DNA from: Solirubrobacterales bacterium
GTDB lineage: Bacteria > Actinomycetota > Thermoleophilia > Solirubrobacterales > Solirubrobacteraceae
Direction of reading: 5' to 3'
DNA length: 6,390 nucleotides
Assembly (NCBI GenBank): GCA_009781575.1
Contig: WQXW01000109.1
Coordinates: 1-6,390, forward strand
Shown here: in pieces, positions 5,237 to 6,390 of the stretch
How positions within the stretch are numbered: position 1 is the first letter of the stretch
How the letters are laid out: each line of letters begins with the position of its first letter
Position numbers and translations under genes: made by a program
The notes under the pieces: generated by a model
The model's input: only the letters and a program-made list of their open reading frames with translations
What the model was told of the DNA's origin: nothing
The model's database searches: none

Positions 5237-5980
5237 GTGCCGAGCACCGATGCCGCCAGCGCCCCCCGCCGCACCCGGGCCTATCAGGTCGGGGCGCTCG
5301 TGGTCACCTGCCTCGTGATCGCCGCCGTGCTCGTGGCGGTGCTCTCCGGCTCCTCCACCTCCCAGCTCCGCCCCGGCCGGCCGGTGCCCGGCGCCGGTGC
5401 GGTGCTGCACATGCTGGCCGGCATCCCCCAGCGGGGCTACACGCTCGGCAGCCCCCACGCGCCGGTGCAGCTGACCGAGTTCGGCGACCTGCAGTGCCCC
5501 GCCTGCGCCGCGTTCTCCACCGAAGCGCTGCCCGCGATCATCGCGCGCTACGTGCGCCCGGGGCGCGTGGCGATCACCTTCCGCCCGCTCGCGTTCATCG
5601 GCGCCGACTCCGCGCGCGCCACCGCGATGGCCGGCGCGCTCGCCGCCCAGGGACGCGCGTGGCAGTTCATCGAGCTGATGTACCGCAACCAGGGCCTGGA
5701 GAACAGCGGCTACGTGACCCCCACCTACCTGGCCGCGCTTGCCTCGGCGATCCCCGGGGTGCGCCTCGCGCGGGCGCTGCGCCAACGCCACACCCCCGCC
5801 GCGCGCGCCGCGCTCACGCAGGCGACCGCGCTGGCGCGCGCGCTCCACATCCAGAGCACACCCACCTTCCTGATCGCGCGCTCCGGGGAGGCGCCACAGC
5901 GCTTCTCCCCCGACAGCCTCACCGAAGCCGGCGCGTTCAGCGGCCCGATTCAGCGGGTGCTGGCCGGGGGCCGCGCATGA
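5237..5980 (+). CDS. Membrane-anchored DsbA-like thioredoxin-fold protein (CPAC)
   Basis: This 247-residue protein is a predicted extracytoplasmic thiol-disulfide oxidoreductase or disulfide isomerase of the DsbA/Thioredoxin_4 type. A short Arg-containing cytoplasmic N-terminus (APRRTRAYQ) precedes one TM anchor (about 18-37, VGALVVTCLVIAAVLVAVLSG). A Pro/Gly linker leads to GSPHAPVQLTEFGDLQCPACAAF (71-93), with the redox motif C87-P-A-C90 directly after the first strand. A helical insert follows (about 125-205), then the cis-proline loop IQSTPTFLIA (205-214, P209). These are the expected elements in the expected order. The GTG start is chosen from its strong Shine-Dalgarno and because the anchor then lies near the N-terminus. 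No DsbB or VKOR partner gene is in the window, so oxidase versus isomerase activity is open. It is transcribed divergently from the GxGD gene, sharing the repeat copy 2 region, and its 3' end overlaps the next minus-strand gene by 44 bases. Confidence 0.9.
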   Translation: MPSTDAASAPRRTRAYQVGALVVTCLVIAAVLVAVLSGSSTSQLRPGRPVPGAGAVLHMLAGIPQRGYTLGSPHAPVQLTEFGDLQCPACAAFSTEALPAIIARYVRPGRVAITFRPLAFIGADSARATAMAGALAAQGRAWQFIELMYRNQGLENSGYVTPTYLAALASAIPGVRLARALRQRHTPAARAALTQATALARALHIQSTPTFLIARSGEAPQRFSPDSLTEAGAFSGPIQRVLAGGRA

Positions 5981-6389
5981 CCAGCGCCAGCGTGCCACGG
6001 GGATCGCGCACCGCCGCCCAGCTCGGGCGGCGCGCGATCGTGGGCACCGGCAGCGCGCCCGCGTGGGCGATCAGGTTGTTCCACTCGCCAAAGCTCAGCT
6101 GCGGGCCCAGCACGCCCGAGCTCGGCGCCCCCGCGCCCGCGCCCGTCCCCGTGCCCGTCCCGGTCCCCGCGGGCCCCGGCGCCGGCGCCGGGCGCCCGGT
6201 GGCGGCCGAATGCGCCGCGTGCGCGCCGCTCAGCGGCGGCAGCTGCTGGGGGCGAAACGCGATCTCGATCGAGTCCGCCTGACGCGGGCTCGCTTCGGCG
6301 GTGGGCGCGCCGGGGTAGCGCATCAGGCTGACAATCCGTTCCGGCGCCGCTTTGCCCTGGATCGTGAGGAGCGTGCGGATCGTGAGGTC
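5937..6389 (-). CDS. Unrecognised protein, C-terminal part (5' end outside window)
   Basis: The minus-strand frame is open from the right edge to TGA at 5937-5939, giving 150 visible residues. Strong GC bias at third codon positions and non-repetitive blocks at both ends argue for a real gene. The visible N-terminal block reads DLTIRTLLTIQGKAAPERIV, continuing to SLMRYPGAPTAEAS and DSIEIAFRPQQLPPLSG. A low-complexity Pro/Ala then Gly/Thr/Ala linker follows (GTGTGTGTGAGAGA, bases about 6130-6180), then a C-terminal block LSFGEWNNLIAHAGALPVPT and RDPRGTLALVM. An ATG at 6323 lies in frame but has no Shine-Dalgarno, and sequence that looks coding continues upstream, so the start is probably beyond the window. 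I do not recognise the family. Two small blocks joined by a flexible linker suggest a secreted or surface protein, but that is a guess. It overlaps the DsbA-like gene tail to tail by 44 bases. Confidence 0.6.
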   Translation of the reverse strand, partial: DLTIRTLLTIQGKAAPERIVSLMRYPGAPTAEASPRQADSIEIAFRPQQLPPLSGAHAAHSAATGRPAPAPGPAGTGTGTGTGAGAGAPSSGVLGPQLSFGEWNNLIAHAGALPVPTIARRPSWAAVRDPRGTLALVMRGPRPAPAESGR

Positions 6390-6390
6390 C

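Noticed and set aside
1..6390. CRISPR array, tRNA, rRNA or transposase gene
   Set aside because: No regularly spaced direct repeats with unique spacers, no cloverleaf or rRNA-like sequence, and no DDE or recombinase motif were seen. The short tandem hairpin array has no spacers.

Overview
The window is very GC-rich and densely coding, with GC-biased third codon positions, TTG/GTG starts and gene ends that overlap by a few bases. Together with the gene content (MarR-MFS efflux pair, membrane-anchored RmuC, a membrane-anchored CPAC thioredoxin-fold protein) this suggests a high-GC actinobacterium, perhaps of the Thermoleophilia/Solirubrobacterales type. That placement is an inference from style, not from a marker gene.

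Layout. (1) Positions 3-1810, plus strand: a MarR-family regulator whose 5' end lies outside the window, then a 12-TM-class MFS exporter overlapping it by 4 bases at a TTG start; this is a classic regulator/efflux pair. (2) 1811-2173: a 363-base intergenic region holding copy 1 of a roughly 130-base repeat with a perfect 30-base palindrome, followed by a tandem array of four 16-17-base mini-hairpins. (3) 2174-3382, plus strand: rmuC. (4) 3318-5017, minus strand: a two-gene unit made of a nine-TM protein with a GxGD motif (candidate presenilin-like intramembrane aspartyl protease), then a PlsC-type lysophospholipid acyltransferase, joined by an ATGA stop/start overlap. The acyltransferase end runs 65 bases into the end of rmuC. 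(5) 5018-5236: a divergent promoter region holding copy 2 of the repeat in inverted orientation. (6) 5237-5980, plus strand: a membrane-anchored DsbA-like protein. (7) 5937 to the right edge, minus strand: the C-terminal part of a protein I do not recognise, overlapping the DsbA-like gene end to end.

The genes do not form one pathway. Membrane biology recurs: efflux, phospholipid acylation, a likely intramembrane protease and extracytoplasmic thiol chemistry. The two signals most worth following are the nine-TM GxGD protein, whose candidate aspartates fall in TM6 and TM7 as in presenilin/SPP, and the pair of inverted, palindrome-bearing intergenic repeats that bracket the rmuC-acyltransferase-GxGD block. 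Each copy lies upstream of a gene in that block and in the same orientation relative to it.
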